From: Oxalobacter vibrioformis
GTDB lineage: Bacteria; Pseudomonadota; Gammaproteobacteria; Burkholderiales; Burkholderiaceae_D
DNA length: 64,000 bases
Assembly: GCF_027118995.1 (NCBI RefSeq)
Contig: NZ_CP098242.1
Span: 930,001 to 994,000 of the forward strand
Reading direction: 5' to 3'
In this document: positions 17,888 to 27,796 of the stretch, one piece after another
How positions within the stretch are numbered: the first letter of the stretch is position 1
Layout of the letters: the number at the start of each line of letters is the position of its first letter
Translations under genes and position numbers: made by a program
Notes under the pieces: generated by a model
Database searches by the model: none
Seen by the model: only the letters and a program-made list of their open reading frames with translations
Told to the model about the DNA's origin: nothing

Positions 17888-19561
17888 TTAATGATCGCTC
17901 GCTCCGGCAGCACCGATACCGGTTACCGAACGAATATATTGCAGCTTGAAGCCGACCTGATCCCTTCTGGCCTGCACCGACCTGTCAGCCAGTGATATCA
18001 GCACAGCTGAAATAAATGCCGTCGGAATCGTAAAGATCGCCGGATTACTGTACGGGAATATCGCGGATGGATAACCCAGCACCGATACCCAGATCGTGGG
18101 ACCAAGGGTAATCAGAACAATGGCCAAAAACAGGCTCAGGAAACCACCATACACCGCGCCTTTGGTTGTCAGTTTTTTCCAGAACATGGCCAGGGTAAGA
18201 ATCGGGAAGTTCGCCGAAGCGGCAACTGCAAATGCCAGGCCAACCATGAACGCCACGTTCTGGTTTTCAAAGGCAATACCCAGCACAACCGCAATCAATC
18301 CCAGGACAACCGTTGTAATACGCGATACCCGTATTTCTTCATGAGGCTGGGCCTTGCCTTTCTTGACCACAGACGCATAAAGATCGTGGCTGACCGCCGA
18401 AGCCCCGGAGAGAACCAGCCCGGAAACCACAGCAAGGATAGTGGCAAATGTCACGGCAGAAATAAAGCCGAGGAATACGTTGCCGCCAACAGCCTCAGCC
18501 AGATGAACCGCTGCCATATTGGTGCCGCCAATCATGCGAATCGTTTCGCTTCCCTCAACCAGCAGGGTCTGGAAATATTGAGGATTGTTCGTCAGCAGAA
18601 TAATCGCGCCAAAACCGATAATGAAAGTCAGGAGATAAAAATAACCGATGAAGCTGGTGGCAACAAAGACAGACTTTCTTGCTTCCTTGGCATCGGGCAC
18701 CGTGAAAAAGCGCATCAGAATATGCGGCAAACCGGCTGTACCAAACATCAGGGCAAGGCCGAGTGACAGTGAATCAATCGGGTTACTGATCAGCACGCCC
18801 GGACTCAGGATGGCGGCACCCTTTTCATGAATGGCAACGGCCGAGGCAAACAAGCCGTCAAAGCTGAAATTCACTGTTTTCATCACCATGAAAGCCATGA
18901 AAGTCGTACCAGCCAGGAGCAGCACTGCCTTGATGATCTGCACCCAGGTTGTCGCAAGCATGCCACCAAACAGCACATAAACGACCATCAGCACACCGAC
19001 AATCAGGATGGCATAGGTGTAGCTGAGCCCGAAAAGCAGCTCAATAAGCTTGCCGGCGCCGACCATCTGGGCAATCAGGTAAATCAGAATCACCAGCAAA
19101 GAGGAAACAGCTGAAAATATGCGGACCGGCTTTTGCTTCAGGCGGTAGGCAATCACATCGGAAAATGTAAATTTCCCGAGATTGCGCAGCCGCTCGGCAA
19201 TCAGAAAGAGCACGATCGGCCAGCCAACAATAAAACCGACGGCATAAATCAGGCCATCATAACCGGTGGTAAACACCATGGCTGAAATACCCAGGAAAGA
19301 GGCTGCTGACATAAAATCACCCGCAATCGCAAGGCCATTCTTAAAGCCACCAATACCGCCCCCTGCGGTATAAAAGTCCGTGGTGGATTTGTTTTTCTTT
19401 GATGCCCAGTACGTAATGAACATGGTGCCCATGACAAAAACCAGGAACATCAGGATAGCGGTGATGTTCAGCGGCTGCTTTTCTACCGGGCCTGTCAGAG
19501 CATCGGCATAAACAGCCGGAGTGAAAACCGCTATCAGGAGGGAAATAACATATTTATGCAT
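17888..19561 (-). CDS. actP: sodium:solute symporter, acetate permease ActP type
   Basis: A 557-residue inner-membrane SSS-family transporter. It has an N-terminal signal-like segment ([19 protein letters not shown]), then about 13 membrane helices; [20 protein letters not shown] and the conserved [10 protein letters not shown] helix match ActP. ActP takes up acetate and other short monocarboxylates with a cation. Start ATG 19561 has GAGGAG upstream and overlaps the DUF485 stop (ATGCATAA), so the two are translated together. The substrate could be another small acid in this host. The gene now ends 18 bases from a terminator arm split from its partner by an IS. Confidence 0.9.
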   Translation of the reverse strand: MHKYVISLLIAVFTPAVYADALTGPVEKQPLNITAILMFLVFVMGTMFITYWASKKNKSTTDFYTAGGGIGGFKNGLAIAGDFMSAASFLGISAMVFTTGYDGLIYAVGFIVGWPIVLFLIAERLRNLGKFTFSDVIAYRLKQKPVRIFSAVSSLLVILIYLIAQMVGAGKLIELLFGLSYTYAILIVGVLMVVYVLFGGMLATTWVQIIKAVLLLAGTTFMAFMVMKTVNFSFDGLFASAVAIHEKGAAILSPGVLISNPIDSLSLGLALMFGTAGLPHILMRFFTVPDAKEARKSVFVATSFIGYFYLLTFIIGFGAIILLTNNPQYFQTLLVEGSETIRMIGGTNMAAVHLAEAVGGNVFLGFISAVTFATILAVVSGLVLSGASAVSHDLYASVVKKGKAQPHEEIRVSRITTVVLGLIAVVLGIAFENQNVAFMVGLAFAVAASANFPILTLAMFWKKLTTKGAVYGGFLSLFLAIVLITLGPTIWVSVLGYPSAIFPYSNPAIFTIPTAFISAVLISLADRSVQARRDQVGFKLQYIRSVTGIGAAGASDH

Positions 19562-19877
19562 GTTCACTCTCCTCGATTTCATGAATCACCTGCCGGGTGA
19601 TTTCATCAAATTTCGTGTTAACCTTTCTGACATAAACCCCTGTGAGGGCAATGGAAAACAGAATGATAAACACCCCGGCATAAATACCGATGGTGATGGG
19701 TGAGCCTGTGAAAAGCGGACGGCCAAAAAATGCCGGATTAATGCCGATATACAGGATGTACGCGACATAAACCGTAAAGACCAGGAACGAGAAAAACCAG
19801 CTTAAGCGTTTCTTTTCCTGCTCCATTTTTCTGAATTCCGGGTGATCCAGTACCCGTGCCATTGCGGATTTCTTCAT
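19554..19877 (-). CDS. DUF485 family inner-membrane protein (YjcH-like)
   Basis: A 107-residue protein with two membrane helices (about 28-48 and 62-85) and the family opening [22 protein letters not shown]485 genes regularly precede actP and encode a small partner of the permease whose exact role is unclear. The stop codon overlaps the actP start. First gene of the operon. Confidence 0.9.
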   Translation of the reverse strand: MKKSAMARVLDHPEFRKMEQEKKRLSWFFSFLVFTVYVAYILYIGINPAFFGRPLFTGSPITIGIYAGVFIILFSIALTGVYVRKVNTKFDEITRQVIHEIEESEHA

Positions 19878-20565
19878 ATCCCTTTTTCCTTCTATTTAAA
19901 AAATGCTGTTGACTCCGAACCAGATCGGATAAGCAATTCCCAGTTCCAATAATTTTTTCGATCAGAAGAAATCAACAACAAACCGGCACCCCTTCAGGAT
20001 GGGAAGGAGAGCACGCCAACAAAAACAGCCCGGCTACATGGCTGAGCCTGTTTGAAAGTACTGCGCCAGTTGTTTGATCAAATCTTCAGATTAAGTGGAG
20101 CAAAATATCTGCCCCGTTTTCAGGCCCTGTTTTAGCGATCCATTAGGATCCCTGGACAGAACGCTCTTCTGAACGTGCCGTTACGATAGGGATAGTCGTC
20201 GGCAGTCGAGAGTGGAAACCAGCACAGGGTTGCGCACTGATTCACCATGATAAGAAACGGCAGGGTTAATGCCAAAACAAACGCAAGTTGCGCCCGCTGC
20301 CTTTTTTCTGGCGGACACGATAAGTTTTACTTGCTTATGCATAACGATACATAGCCTATGTCAGGTTTAAAAAAACGGACGTCTGCACCAAATGATCTCA
20401 GATACAAGGACATTCACAGCCGGTTGGTAGGGCTGTGCCCGTCATAAGCCTTTTCGGATTTTTTTATAATCCGTTGGGTTAATTATACACAAGTCTTCCA
20501 ATTTGGCAAATCGCATGGTAATATATTAGGTTGGCGTGAAAAAACTTGACTGATATATTGCGCAC
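19878..20565. other. 688-base intergenic region with a possible small RNA
   Basis: This gap holds the divergent promoters of the symporter operon and the glycosyltransferase. No ORF in it is convincing. Around 20255-20315 the plus strand has GGCAG ... CGCAAGTTGCG ... CTGCC followed by TTTTTT, a terminator-like structure with no gene directly upstream, which would fit the end of an unannotated small RNA starting somewhere after 20100. No known RNA family (6S, tmRNA, SRP, RNase P) was recognised. Confidence 0.35.
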
Positions 20566-21576
20566 ATGCAAAGGCGAAAAAAAACCTGGGGAGAACAATG
20601 GCGGCAACTGGCCCGCTGTTTTGTCACCTCGCCCGGACTGCGGGATGCCATCTCGCACAACTGCATCAGCGATTATTACGCCCACAAAAAATACTTCAAC
20701 ACGCAATTCAGGCATGACGATGCCGGGCCTTTCAAGCATTTCCTGGCTGTAGTCGCCATCATGAAAGATGAAGGCATCTATCTTGCCGAATGGATCGAAT
20801 ACCACAAACTGGTCGGCGTCGATGTTTTCTTCATCTACGACAACGAATCGTCAGACAATACAGCCGACATTCTCGCACCATACATTGCCCGTGGCGATGT
20901 CGTCCATATTCCCTGGCCTGGCATACGCCAGCAGTTCAATGCCTATAACGATGCGCTCAAACGCTTCCGCATGGAAACCCGGTGGCTGGCTTATATTGAT
21001 GCCGATGAATTCATCGTACCGCTTCAGAAAGACACGATCCCCGACATTCTCGAGAACTATAAAAATGAGGTGGGACTTTCCATGCACTGGCTCATGTATG
21101 GTGACAACGGGCACAAAAATTACGAAGAAGGCCTGGTTATTGAGCGTTTCACCGCTCATGCCCTTAAGCCGGATGAATTCATGAAAACCATCATCAATCC
21201 GCGTGCCGCCTTTTCCATGGAAACCCATCACGGCTGTTTTATCGGCCGTCACGCGGCAGTCAATGAAAAAGGAAACAAGGTAAGAACCCGCTCAAATGAG
21301 CTGGCAGCATCGGTTATCCGGGTCAACCATTACTGGGGCAAATCGTGGGAAGAATATGAAATGAAGCGGATCAAGGGACGTACCGGCAGCCGTGGCGCCA
21401 TGCTGCCGGCTGACGACTCCATGTTCTCCAGGCGCAACCGTAATGAAGTGCAGGATACTGTCCTGGAAAAATATGTCCCGCTCGTCAAGGCCAATATCAT
21501 CAAAACCCGTGAAGACTATCTCGCACGGGAAAAACCGGACACGCCTGTGTCATCACCTGGCAGGATATCCCCATGA
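20566..21576 (+). CDS. glycosyltransferase family 92-like protein
   Basis: A 336-residue protein with a GT-A fold of the DUF23/GT92 (Glyco_tranf_2_4) type. [21 protein letters not shown] and [12 protein letters not shown] form the nucleotide-sugar half; D145-A-D147 in YIDADEF is the metal-binding DxD. There is no signal peptide or membrane segment, so it acts in the cytoplasm, perhaps on a cell-surface glycan. Its stop overlaps the start of the next gene by four bases (ATGA), so it works with a UDP-sugar epimerase. No clear ribosome site precedes ATG 20566. Confidence 0.82.
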   Translation: MQRRKKTWGEQWRQLARCFVTSPGLRDAISHNCISDYYAHKKYFNTQFRHDDAGPFKHFLAVVAIMKDEGIYLAEWIEYHKLVGVDVFFIYDNESSDNTADILAPYIARGDVVHIPWPGIRQQFNAYNDALKRFRMETRWLAYIDADEFIVPLQKDTIPDILENYKNEVGLSMHWLMYGDNGHKNYEEGLVIERFTAHALKPDEFMKTIINPRAAFSMETHHGCFIGRHAAVNEKGNKVRTRSNELAASVIRVNHYWGKSWEEYEMKRIKGRTGSRGAMLPADDSMFSRRNRNEVQDTVLEKYVPLVKANIIKTREDYLAREKPDTPVSSPGRISP

Positions 21577-22580
21577 AAATTCTGGTAACAGGCTCAGCCG
21601 GTTTTATCGGCGCGGCATTAACCCTTCGCCTCCTGGCGCGCGGCGATACTGTCATCGGTCTGGACAACCACAACGATTACTATGACCCGGCATTAAAAGA
21701 AGCACGGCTTGCGCAATTTGCTGCACACCCCGGCTATACGCACATCCGTATGGATCTGGCAGATCGCGCCGGCATGGAGAGTGTATTTGCCCGTCACAAG
21801 CCTGAGCGGGTTGCCCATCTGGCTGCCCAGGCGGGGGTACGCTACTCCATTGAAAACCCGCTGGCTTATATTGACAGCAATATTGTCGGCTTTGCCCATA
21901 TTCTCGAAGGCTGCCGTCACCATGGCGTCAATCACCTGGTATATGCCAGTAGTTCAAGCGTGTATGGCGCAAACACCACCATGCCGTTTTCCGTACACGA
22001 CAACGTGGACCATCCACTCAGCTTTTACGCCGCCACCAAAAAAGCCAATGAACTGATGGCCCATTCATACAGTCATTTGTATCAATTGCCGACAACGGGC
22101 CTGCGATTTTTCACTGTGTACGGTCCCTGGGGTCGGCCGGATATGGCACCCTTCCAGTTTGTCAGCGCCATCCTCGAAAACAAGCCGCTCAAGGTTTTCA
22201 ACTATGGAAATCACCGCCGGGATTTCACGTATATTGACGACATCGTTGAAGGGGTGATCCGTGTTCTTGATCGTCCTGCAGAAATCAATCCGGCATGGAA
22301 AGGCGATCATCCGGACCCGGCCTCCAGCACCGCGCCCTGGCGTGTCTATAACATCGGCAACAGCCAGCCGGTCCAGCTCATGGATTACATCGCCGCCTTT
22401 GAGAAAGCACTGGGAAAAACGGCGGAAAAAGAAATGCTGCCCCTGCAGCCCGGCGACATGCCGGATACCTACGCCGATGTATCGGACCTGAAACAGGAAT
22501 TTGACTACAAACCCGATACCCCGGTAAACGAAGGCGTTCGCTGCTTTGTGGAGTGGTATCGCCAGTATTACAACCGCTGA
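21573..22580 (+). CDS. NAD-dependent epimerase, UDP-glucuronate 4-epimerase type
   Basis: A 335-residue extended short-chain dehydrogenase. The Rossmann motif GSAGFIG is at residues 7-13, the catalytic YxxxK in [10 protein letters not shown], and [18 protein letters not shown] and [13 protein letters not shown] are typical of the LspL/CapI/GAE group that converts UDP-glucuronate to UDP-galacturonate. Full length. Coupled by ATGA overlap to the glycosyltransferase, suggesting the two make and use a UDP-uronic acid for an envelope polysaccharide. Confidence 0.9.
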   Translation: MKILVTGSAGFIGAALTLRLLARGDTVIGLDNHNDYYDPALKEARLAQFAAHPGYTHIRMDLADRAGMESVFARHKPERVAHLAAQAGVRYSIENPLAYIDSNIVGFAHILEGCRHHGVNHLVYASSSSVYGANTTMPFSVHDNVDHPLSFYAATKKANELMAHSYSHLYQLPTTGLRFFTVYGPWGRPDMAPFQFVSAILENKPLKVFNYGNHRRDFTYIDDIVEGVIRVLDRPAEINPAWKGDHPDPASSTAPWRVYNIGNSQPVQLMDYIAAFEKALGKTAEKEMLPLQPGDMPDTYADVSDLKQEFDYKPDTPVNEGVRCFVEWYRQYYNR

Positions 22581-22584
22581 CACG

Positions 22585-23433
22585 GTGGAAAACGCCCTGC
22601 TGTTTTTTGCTGCTTTTTGCGCCAGCCTGCTTGGCGGCATGCTGGGCATGGCTGGCGGTATCTTCATCGTACCGATTCTTACCCTCCTTTTCGGTATCAA
22701 TATCCATACGGCAATTGGAATAAGCCTTGTTTCCGTGATTGCCTGCTCGTGCAGCAGTGCCGTCACCTTTCTGAAAAATCACCTGACCAACATCCGCCTG
22801 GCCATCGTGCTTGAAACCGCATCAACACTTGGCGCCCTGACTGGTGTGTTTTTAATCGGTCTTGTTTCGACCGCATTTCTGTATGGGTTGTTTGCTTTCA
22901 TCCTGCTGCTTTCTGCAAAACAAATGCTGACACCCCGGCAGGAAATAAAAACAGGAGAAAACATCCCGGCAAAAAGCTGGGCAACCACTCTCACCCTGCA
23001 TTCAAGTTACCCGGATCAGGCATCGGGAAAAGAAATCGCGTACCAGGTAGGAAATGTCCCTTTCGGCCTGGTTCTGATGTATGGCGCCGGCCTCATTTCC
23101 GCGCTGCTGGGCATTGGCTCAGGTGTGCTGAAAATCCCGGCAATGGATACCGCTTTGCGCCTTCCCATCAAGGTATCGTCTGCCACATCCAATTTCATGA
23201 TTGGCGTTACAGCAACAGCAAGCGCAAGCGCTTATTTCATGCGGGGAGATATCGATATCCAGGCGGCAGGCCCTGTCGCACTCGGTTCTGTGATAGGCGC
23301 ACTTGCGGGTGCCCGTCTCTTGATCTGGTTTCCATCAGACAAACTGCGGGTTGTCTTCATGATAATCCTTGTGGCATTAGCCAGCCAGATGTTTTTCACC
23401 GCATTAGGCATTGATCTCTTTAACTGGAGGTAA
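22585..23433 (+). CDS. TauE/SafE-family transporter
   Basis: An approximately 282-residue inner-membrane protein of the TSUP family, with about eight helices and the twin glycine-rich repeats GMLGMAGGIFIVPIL and LLGIGSGVLKIPAMD. Family members export sulfite, sulfoacetate or related organosulfur acids; the substrate here is unknown. The start is uncertain: GTG 22585 is four bases after the epimerase stop, while TTG 22546 would overlap it. A DUF1634 gene follows directly, a common partner. Confidence 0.85.
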   Translation: MENALLFFAAFCASLLGGMLGMAGGIFIVPILTLLFGINIHTAIGISLVSVIACSCSSAVTFLKNHLTNIRLAIVLETASTLGALTGVFLIGLVSTAFLYGLFAFILLLSAKQMLTPRQEIKTGENIPAKSWATTLTLHSSYPDQASGKEIAYQVGNVPFGLVLMYGAGLISALLGIGSGVLKIPAMDTALRLPIKVSSATSNFMIGVTATASASAYFMRGDIDIQAAGPVALGSVIGALAGARLLIWFPSDKLRVVFMIILVALASQMFFTALGIDLFNWR

Positions 23434-23434
23434 T

Positions 23435-23749
23435 GTGGAGCTCCCGGCAAAAGGCACTGGACACCTCTATCATCGCATCACACGCCTGTTTCTGTATGGC
23501 ACATGGCTGGGGTCAATCCTGATTGCTACAGGTATCCTGCTTACCATCATAGCGCCGGTTTATCCGGCTAATCTTCCATTACTGACCAGCAGCAATGTGA
23601 CAAAGCTCGGCATTGCCGTTTTTATTCTGATGCCCATCATCCGGGTATTACTCATGCTCTGGACCTTTTTACGCCAACGAGATCCTGTCTATACCGCTAT
23701 TTCAGCCACCGTGTTGCTGACAATCCTCGTCAGCGTTTTCATGCGTTAA
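23435..23749 (+). CDS. DUF1634 family membrane protein
   Basis: A 104-residue protein with three predicted membrane helices. The start is set at GTG 23435 because GGAGG lies five bases before it and the preceding TauE stop is one base upstream; an earlier TTG at 23411 would overlap TauE. DUF1634 genes often follow TauE/SafE genes, so it is probably an accessory of that exporter. Confidence 0.82.
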   Translation: MELPAKGTGHLYHRITRLFLYGTWLGSILIATGILLTIIAPVYPANLPLLTSSNVTKLGIAVFILMPIIRVLLMLWTFLRQRDPVYTAISATVLLTILVSVFMR

Positions 23750-23801
23750 CACAAGATGGAAATGTGCCTGTGCCGGAACTTATTGCGGACGTTTTATCAT
23801 A

Positions 23802-23837
23802 AAAAAGCTGCTAACTTCAAAAAGTTAGCAGCTTTTT
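23802..23837. terminator. bidirectional terminator
   Basis: Perfect 16-bp inverted repeat AAAAAGCTGCTAACTT / AAGTTAGCAGCTTTTT with a CAAA loop. It serves DUF1634 on the plus strand and tRNA-fMet on the minus strand. Confidence 0.92.
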
Positions 23838-23843
23838 AATATC

Positions 23844-23920
<77 letters not shown>

Positions 23921-23933
23921 TCTGAAGAGATAA

Positions 23934-23962
23934 ATTATAGCATGACTTATGACGCACAGCAA
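23934..23962 (-). promoter_or_regulatory. promoter of tRNA-fMet
   Basis: On the minus strand TTGCTG and TATAAT are separated by 17 bases, with the -10 ending 13 bases before the tRNA 5' end. Confidence 0.7.
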
Positions 23963-24064
23963 CCGGGAAGCTGAATTTCATGGCAACAATGATAAAATTC
24001 ATGTTTTCCCTTTTGGGGGGCAGTCATTCCGGCACCTCCAATTTTTCTGGATTCCGGTTTTTTC

Positions 24065-24631
24065 ATGAAATTCTGTTCACAGTGCGCACACCCGGTTGTG
24101 TTTGATATCCCGCTAGACGACACGCTGCCGCGGTATATCTGCAAAAACTGCAAGACAATCCATTACCAGAACCCGAAAATCGTCGTCAACACCATCCCTT
24201 TCTGGAAAGAAGAAAAGGAACTCTCGGTTTTGCTCTGCCTCCGGGCCATTGAGCCGCGCCTGGGATTCTGGACGCTTCCGGGTGGATTCATGGAAAACAA
24301 TGAAACAACCAAAGAAGGCGCCCTGCGCGAAACAGAAGAAGAGGCAGGAGCCGATATTGTCATGGGAGACCTTTTTGCGCTGATGAATCTGCCAACGGTT
24401 CAGCAGGTGCACCTGTTTTACCTCGCCGAGCTGAAAAGCCTTTCTTTTGCGCCCGGCCTGGAAACACTGGAAACACAGATGTTTACCGAAACTGAAATTC
24501 CGTGGGATGAGATTGCCTTTACCAGTACGCGTCAGGCGCTTGAGCTGTTTTTCTCTGACCAGCAAAAAGCGCTCAATGGCCAGAGCCGCTTGCATTCGGT
24601 TGACCTCAAGCGGCTGGTTTATCCCACGTAA
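24065..24631 (+). CDS. Nudix hydrolase with N-terminal zinc ribbon
   Basis: A 188-residue protein. Cys4, Cys7, Cys26 and Cys29 form a small zinc ribbon. The Nudix box is complete: Gly74, five residues, Glu80, seven residues, Arg88-Glu89, then Glu92-Glu93 and Gly95. The NUDT14-like zinc-ribbon group cleaves nucleoside diphosphates such as ADP-ribose or NADH-type compounds; the substrate is unassigned. The next gene, 78 bases on, encodes a TIR-like protein; a link through NAD-derived nucleotides is only a speculation. Confidence 0.9.
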   Translation: MKFCSQCAHPVVFDIPLDDTLPRYICKNCKTIHYQNPKIVVNTIPFWKEEKELSVLLCLRAIEPRLGFWTLPGGFMENNETTKEGALRETEEEAGADIVMGDLFALMNLPTVQQVHLFYLAELKSLSFAPGLETLETQMFTETEIPWDEIAFTSTRQALELFFSDQQKALNGQSRLHSVDLKRLVYPT

Positions 24632-24709
24632 AGACGGAAAATATTTGTCAGGGACGTCCGGTTACGATTATGATGCTCGCTGCAATGCGACTGTAAAGGA
24701 GATTCATCT

Positions 24710-25135
24710 ATGGCGACTTATCCACTTTTTGTCAGTTACAGCTGGCTGCCGGATGACGGCACACAGCGTCTTTATGGCCTGCTCGAAAATTACCGGATTC
24801 GCCATGTACCGGACTTCGCTTATGAACTCTTCAGTGTTTCCAAGGATGATCCGGTGCAGCACCTGCCATCCAAAAAAGCCCTCGCCATGGCCATTGAAGA
24901 AAAAATGCGCCCCTGCTCCTGCCTGCTCATCCTGGCCGGTGTATTCGAGGAATACAAACGGTGGATTGATCTTGAACTGGACACGGCAAAAAAGCTGAAA
25001 AAGCCGGTTATTCTGGTTGAGGCGGCTGATCCGAAACATACCTCATCAAAAGAAAAGCGGGCCGCCGTAAAGATCGTAAAATGGGATGTGCAGGAACTCG
25101 GTGAAGCCATTGAAGCGGCCGTTGGCAAATCCTGA
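24710..25135 (+). CDS. solitary TIR-like (MTH538/ThsB-type) protein
   Basis: A 141-residue soluble protein consisting of one domain. The first strand FVSYSW, the Asp-rich turn after it, the strand CLLILAG, the segment RWIDLELDTAKKLKKPVILV and the loop DPKH follow the MTH538 TIR-like layout (PF08937) seen in Thoeris ThsB. Glu89 occupies the place of the catalytic TIR glutamate. TIR proteins cleave NAD or make cyclic ADP-ribose signals, but no ThsA-like or other effector gene is visible next to it; its neighbours are Nudix and aat. ATG 24710 follows AAAGGAGA. Role in defence is not shown. Confidence 0.65.
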   Translation: MATYPLFVSYSWLPDDGTQRLYGLLENYRIRHVPDFAYELFSVSKDDPVQHLPSKKALAMAIEEKMRPCSCLLILAGVFEEYKRWIDLELDTAKKLKKPVILVEAADPKHTSSKEKRAAVKIVKWDVQELGEAIEAAVGKS

Positions 25136-25195
25136 CAAACCACCCCGCACAACCTGTGAACCCACACCGGCAGGGAAAATTATTTTTGCCTGCCA

Positions 25196-25951
25196 ATGCT
25201 TCTGTCAGAAACGGATGGACATGTGATTCCCTGGCTGGAACCGAACGACCCTTTCCCTGATGCCTCTCTTGCACTGCCGGAATCCAGTGGTGCAAACGGC
25301 CTTTTGGCGGCCAGTGCCACGATCTGGCCGGAACGCCTCATTGAAGCCTACAGAAATGGCATCTTTCCCTGGTTTTCAGCAGGCCAGCCGGTACTCTGGT
25401 GGAGCCCCAATCCGCGCATGGTGCTTCGGACGGACAGCCTTTCTGTCTCCCGAAGCCTCAAAAAGAAATTGAACCAGGTCAGAAAAAGCATGCTGTCTGG
25501 CGGGCAATGGCAAATCCGTTTTGACTCTGCCTTTGAAAAGGTCATGCGCGCCTGCGCTGCTCCCAGGAAAGGTGATCCGGGAACCTGGATTTCAGAAGAA
25601 ATGATTGAAAACTATGTCCGGCTGCATGACACCGGCTACGCGCATTCAGTTGAACTCTGGCAGGAAGGCAAACTGGTTGGCGGGGCATACGGGGTGTCCA
25701 TTGGAAAGATGTTCTATGGAGAGTCCATGTTTTCCCGTGTCAGCGATGCATCCAAAATAGCACTGGCCTGGCTGGTACAGTTTCTTCATCAAAACGGTGT
25801 CCGGCTCATCGACTGCCAGCAGGAAACGGCGCATCTGGCATCGTTAGGCGCTACAGCTATTTCAAGAGAAGCATTTTCAGCGCATCTGGCTGGCGTTATT
25901 GACCTGGCGCCTGTCGCAAAGTGGATACCGCCGGTTATTGAATCGTTTTGA
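25196..25951 (+). CDS. aat: leucyl/phenylalanyl-tRNA--protein transferase
   Basis: A 251-residue Aat enzyme that adds Leu or Phe to N-terminal Arg/Lys of proteins, marking them for ClpS/Clp[27 protein letters not shown] (its core GLLAAS and YRNGIFPWF), [10 protein letters not shown], the [16 protein letters not shown] motif and [14 protein letters not shown] are all family signatures. The N-terminal start is a little uncertain because the nearest purine-rich site (CAGGGAAAA) is rather far upstream. Confidence 0.95.
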   Translation: MLLSETDGHVIPWLEPNDPFPDASLALPESSGANGLLAASATIWPERLIEAYRNGIFPWFSAGQPVLWWSPNPRMVLRTDSLSVSRSLKKKLNQVRKSMLSGGQWQIRFDSAFEKVMRACAAPRKGDPGTWISEEMIENYVRLHDTGYAHSVELWQEGKLVGGAYGVSIGKMFYGESMFSRVSDASKIALAWLVQFLHQNGVRLIDCQQETAHLASLGATAISREAFSAHLAGVIDLAPVAKWIPPVIESF

Positions 25952-26087
25952 TCCATATCCTTAAGCCGGGGCAATATTGGCTCTCCTTTAAGCTACAATA
26001 AACAAATTTTGTCCAATTTACCGGGGAGCAGTATCTTTTTGTTTCTCAAACAGATTCTTCCCTGATTTCAACTGGCGGACCATACCG

Positions 26088-27122
26088 ATGATGGAAAAAC
26101 TAATGTATGCGCTTGTTCGTCCGGTCCTTTTTTCAATGGATCCGGAAAATGCCCATGAATTCACCATGAAATCCCTCAAAGTAGCGGGCGCTACCGGTCT
26201 TTCCCGCCTGAATCCGAAAGTACCGGATTCGCCAAGGCGGGTCATGGGCATCACTTTTCCGAATCCGGTTGGCCTGGCAGCCGGTCTGGACAAGAATGGC
26301 AGTGCCATTGATGGTATTGCTTCACTTGGTTTTGGCTTCATTGAACTGGGAACCGTTACACCCCGTCCCCAGCCAGGCAATCCCAAACCCCGCATGTGGC
26401 GGATTCCTGAAGCTGAAGCCATCATCAATCGCATGGGCTTCAATAATGCCGGGGTGGATGAACTGGTCAAAAATGTGAAAGCCTCCCGCTACTTCCGAAA
26501 AAAAGAAGGGGTACTGGGATTAAACATCGGAAAGAATGCGGATACGCCGATCGACAGGGCGGTGGATGACTACCTGATCTGCCTGGAAAAGGTTTATCCT
26601 GTCGCGGATTATATCGCCATCAATATCTCATCTCCCAATACCAAGGATCTGCGACAGCTCCAGGGAGAATCCGAGCTGGACAACCTGCTTTCACAGATAA
26701 AAGATGCGCAAAAACGTCTTGCAGATACGCATTCATGCTATGTTCCCCTGGCACTGAAAATTGCGCCGGATCTCGACAATGAACAGATCAAAAACATTGC
26801 GGCAACCTTGCTGCGCTATGAAATCGACGGCGTGATTGCCACCAATACAACCCTCCAGCGTGAACTCATCAAAAATCTTCCGCATGCGGAAGAAGCTGGC
26901 GGCCTCTCGGGCGCGCCGGTGCGTGATTTGTCCACCCATGTCATCCGGCTGCTCAAAAGTGAGCTGGGTGATACGATTCCCATCATTGGCGTTGGCGGCA
27001 TCATGAACAGTATGGATGCCAGGGAAAAAATGGATGCGGGTGCATCACTGGTACAGCTTTTAACAGGCATGGTCTACAGAGGCCCGGCACTGGTCAGGGA
27101 ATGTGTCAAGGCACTCGACTGA
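26088..27122 (+). CDS. pyrD: dihydroorotate dehydrogenase (quinone), class 2
   Basis: A 344-residue FMN enzyme of pyrimidine synthesis, oxidising dihydroorotate with ubiquinone at the inner membrane. The N-terminal helix ([18 protein letters not shown]) marks class 2. [20 protein letters not shown], the catalytic Ser region [14 protein letters not shown] and GVGGI near the end are standard. A terminator follows directly. Confidence 0.97.
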   Translation: MMEKLMYALVRPVLFSMDPENAHEFTMKSLKVAGATGLSRLNPKVPDSPRRVMGITFPNPVGLAAGLDKNGSAIDGIASLGFGFIELGTVTPRPQPGNPKPRMWRIPEAEAIINRMGFNNAGVDELVKNVKASRYFRKKEGVLGLNIGKNADTPIDRAVDDYLICLEKVYPVADYIAINISSPNTKDLRQLQGESELDNLLSQIKDAQKRLADTHSCYVPLALKIAPDLDNEQIKNIAATLLRYEIDGVIATNTTLQRELIKNLPHAEEAGGLSGAPVRDLSTHVIRLLKSELGDTIPIIGVGGIMNSMDAREKMDAGASLVQLLTGMVYRGPALVRECVKALD

Positions 27123-27129
27123 CAAAATA

Positions 27130-27155
27130 AAAGCCGGCAGATGTCGGCTTTCTTA
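27130..27155. terminator. terminator after pyrD
   Basis: Stem AAAGCCG / CGGCTTT with a T-rich tail just after the pyrD stop; it faces the convergent gene ending at 27173. Confidence 0.75.
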
Positions 27156-27172
27156 TTGACTGTCTTGTCGAA

Positions 27173-27718
27173 TCAGGCTGCAGCAGACAAAGCGGCTGAA
27201 AACCGTTCAATCTGTGCTGGTGGCGGCAATTGCACAACCGTATCAGCAAGCTCACTGTCATCTACGATTCCAAGCATTTCATTTTGCTTGAACAGCCAGT
27301 CACGCACCGGGCCAGTGACAGGCAAACCGGATATTTTTTTGGATACCGACAGGTTCACCGTCAGGAGAATCAGGATCTTGGAAAAAGGAATATCCGGGAA
27401 GATATCCATGAAAAGATTCAGGAAGGAACGCGATTCAAGCACCCACAACACCTTCTTGCTGCTCATGTACTGCAGCACACTGGTAATACTGTGCCCGCGA
27501 CCAATCACCTGAAAAACAAACCGGTTGAAATTCTTGTCGATCGCCTTGAAATCCAGCTCATCCTCAACCATGATGCGGGAAAGATAATAAAGACCGGTTG
27601 CCAGCCTGAAAAAACCTACCGCCTGTTCGCGGTTATTGCCATACAGGCAGATATTTGTGAGCTTCTGCTTGACGTCATCGTCAAGCAGAAGATAGGAATA
27701 ATAAGAGTATTTTTTCAT
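27173..27718 (-). CDS. hypothetical protein
   Basis: A 181-residue soluble, mostly helical protein of unknown family. The start ATG 27718 has GAGG eight bases upstream; the TTG two codons earlier is less likely. It opens MKKYSYYSYLLLDDDVKQKL and ends in an Ala-rich tail. No signal peptide. It is convergent with pyrD and upstream of, and codirectional with, nothing close, so it is probably a single-gene unit. Confidence 0.65.
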   Translation of the reverse strand: MKKYSYYSYLLLDDDVKQKLTNICLYGNNREQAVGFFRLATGLYYLSRIMVEDELDFKAIDKNFNRFVFQVIGRGHSITSVLQYMSSKKVLWVLESRSFLNLFMDIFPDIPFSKILILLTVNLSVSKKISGLPVTGPVRDWLFKQNEMLGIVDDSELADTVVQLPPPAQIERFSAALSAAA

Positions 27719-27796
27719 TTCCAACCTCTTCGTCCGCTAACACGAACCCCAAAAAACTGTACCAGTTACTTGTTTACGGCAGGAAACTATCAGACT

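Noticed and set aside
18341..18766. 141-codon ORF antisense to actP
   Set aside because: Shadow frame of a well-conserved transporter; no ribosome site.
19878..19990. sigma-54 promoter (TGGAAC...TTGCTT) before the DUF485 gene
   Set aside because: The GG to GC spacing is one base too long for the -24/-12 pattern.
24710..25135. Complete Thoeris defence system
   Set aside because: Only the TIR-like component is present; no ThsA-like effector (SIR2 or membrane type) is adjacent.
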